This document shows, one piece after another, positions 23,224 to 23,356 of a DNA stretch of 23,356 nt. The stretch comes from Treponema sp. (lineage in GTDB: Bacteria; Spirochaetota; Spirochaetia; Treponematales; Treponemataceae). The position numbers were made by a program, and so were the translations under genes. The notes below the pieces were generated by a model. The model was not told where the DNA came from, ran no database searches, and saw nothing but the letters and a program-made list of their open reading frames with translations. Where the stretch lies: the NCBI GenBank assembly GCA_017617145.1, contig JAFZWX010000205.1:1-23356 (forward strand), in the 5' to 3' direction. Numbering within the stretch: the first letter of the stretch is position 1; each line of letters opens with the position of its first letter.

Positions 23224-23356
23224 AGCCCGCCGATTTCAGCCACACCTAAGTCCACCGAAAAAAGCCAAATTCAGGTTCAAATAAAAAAGCCATTATCAAA
23301 TTAAATAAAACTCTCTAAACTGAAATAAACCAGAAACTCAGTCAGGGAGGAATATG
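23218..23356 (+). mobile_element. Second copy of the IS21-like end, opposite orientation
   Basis: Begins TGTTAGAGCCCGCCG at 23218 and is identical to the minus strand of 42-180, ending with AGGGAGG and the transposase ATG at 23354-23356. Both copies present the same end inward, so their transposase genes point away from the window in both directions. It truncates the HD-Hsp90-like gene. Confidence 0.6.

Noticed and set aside
1..23356. CRISPR array, tRNA or rRNA genes
   Set aside because: No regularly spaced repeats and no cloverleaf or rRNA-like conserved stretches were seen on either strand.

Overview
The window looks like a defence-rich, badly eroded O-antigen/rhamnose locus from a low-GC bacterium. 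The style of the dTDP-rhamnose genes and of the UDPGP-type nucleotidyltransferase remnant suggests a host-associated Treponema-like spirochaete. That assignment is an impression from protein sequence, not a search result. The sugar genes are clearly less AT-rich than the genes between them, which fits repeated import of AT-rich modules into a chromosomal sugar locus.

Layout, left to right. (1) 1-180 is the end of an insertion sequence, probably IS21 family, facing outward; it has cut off the 5' end of the next gene. (2) 181-3248 holds an N-truncated helical protein translationally coupled to a 563-aa protein with a nuclease-like N-terminus. (3) 3415-4833 is a DUF4869-like protein plus a small P-loop ATPase. 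(4) 4845-7195 is a dead rfbA (three lesions), then intact rfbD and rfbC and a terminator. (5) 7316-9071 is a RhuM-family gene and a shattered UDPGP-family gene. (6) 9214-11847 is an IS66-family element with a frameshifted tnpC, bracketed exactly by a perfect 120-bp direct repeat. (7) 12089-13472 is a three-gene toxin, antitoxin and SecB-like chaperone (TAC) module behind a perfect 30-bp palindrome. (8) 13528-14704 is a second rfbD-rfbC block; rfbD is broken here and rfbC is intact. (9) 14703-15002 is a small unknown gene on the minus strand. (10) 15294-17562 is an AlbA_2/GHKL gene followed by a TIR gene, each broken by one in-frame TAA. (11) 17704-18318 is the C-terminal part of a UDP-glucuronate-epimerase-like gene. 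(12) 18571-23217 is a divergent pair: a DUF2971-type protein on the minus strand and an HD-plus-Hsp90-like ATPase on the plus strand, the latter cut at its 3' end by a second copy of the same insertion-sequence end as at position 1, in the opposite orientation.

How it fits together. Sugar genes sit between modules that resemble known or candidate anti-phage or addiction systems. A 40-bp hairpin repeat lies at two of the sugar-gene/module joints. The duplicated rfbDC block and the two insertion-sequence families give ample homology for rearrangement. The most promising undescribed unit is the DUF2971 / HD-Hsp90 divergent pair, followed by the coupled pair at 181-3248. The TAC module is the best-supported recognisable system. 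Because both ends of the window lie in the same repeated insertion sequence, the window may simply be a contig that stopped at repeats, so linkage beyond it is unknown.
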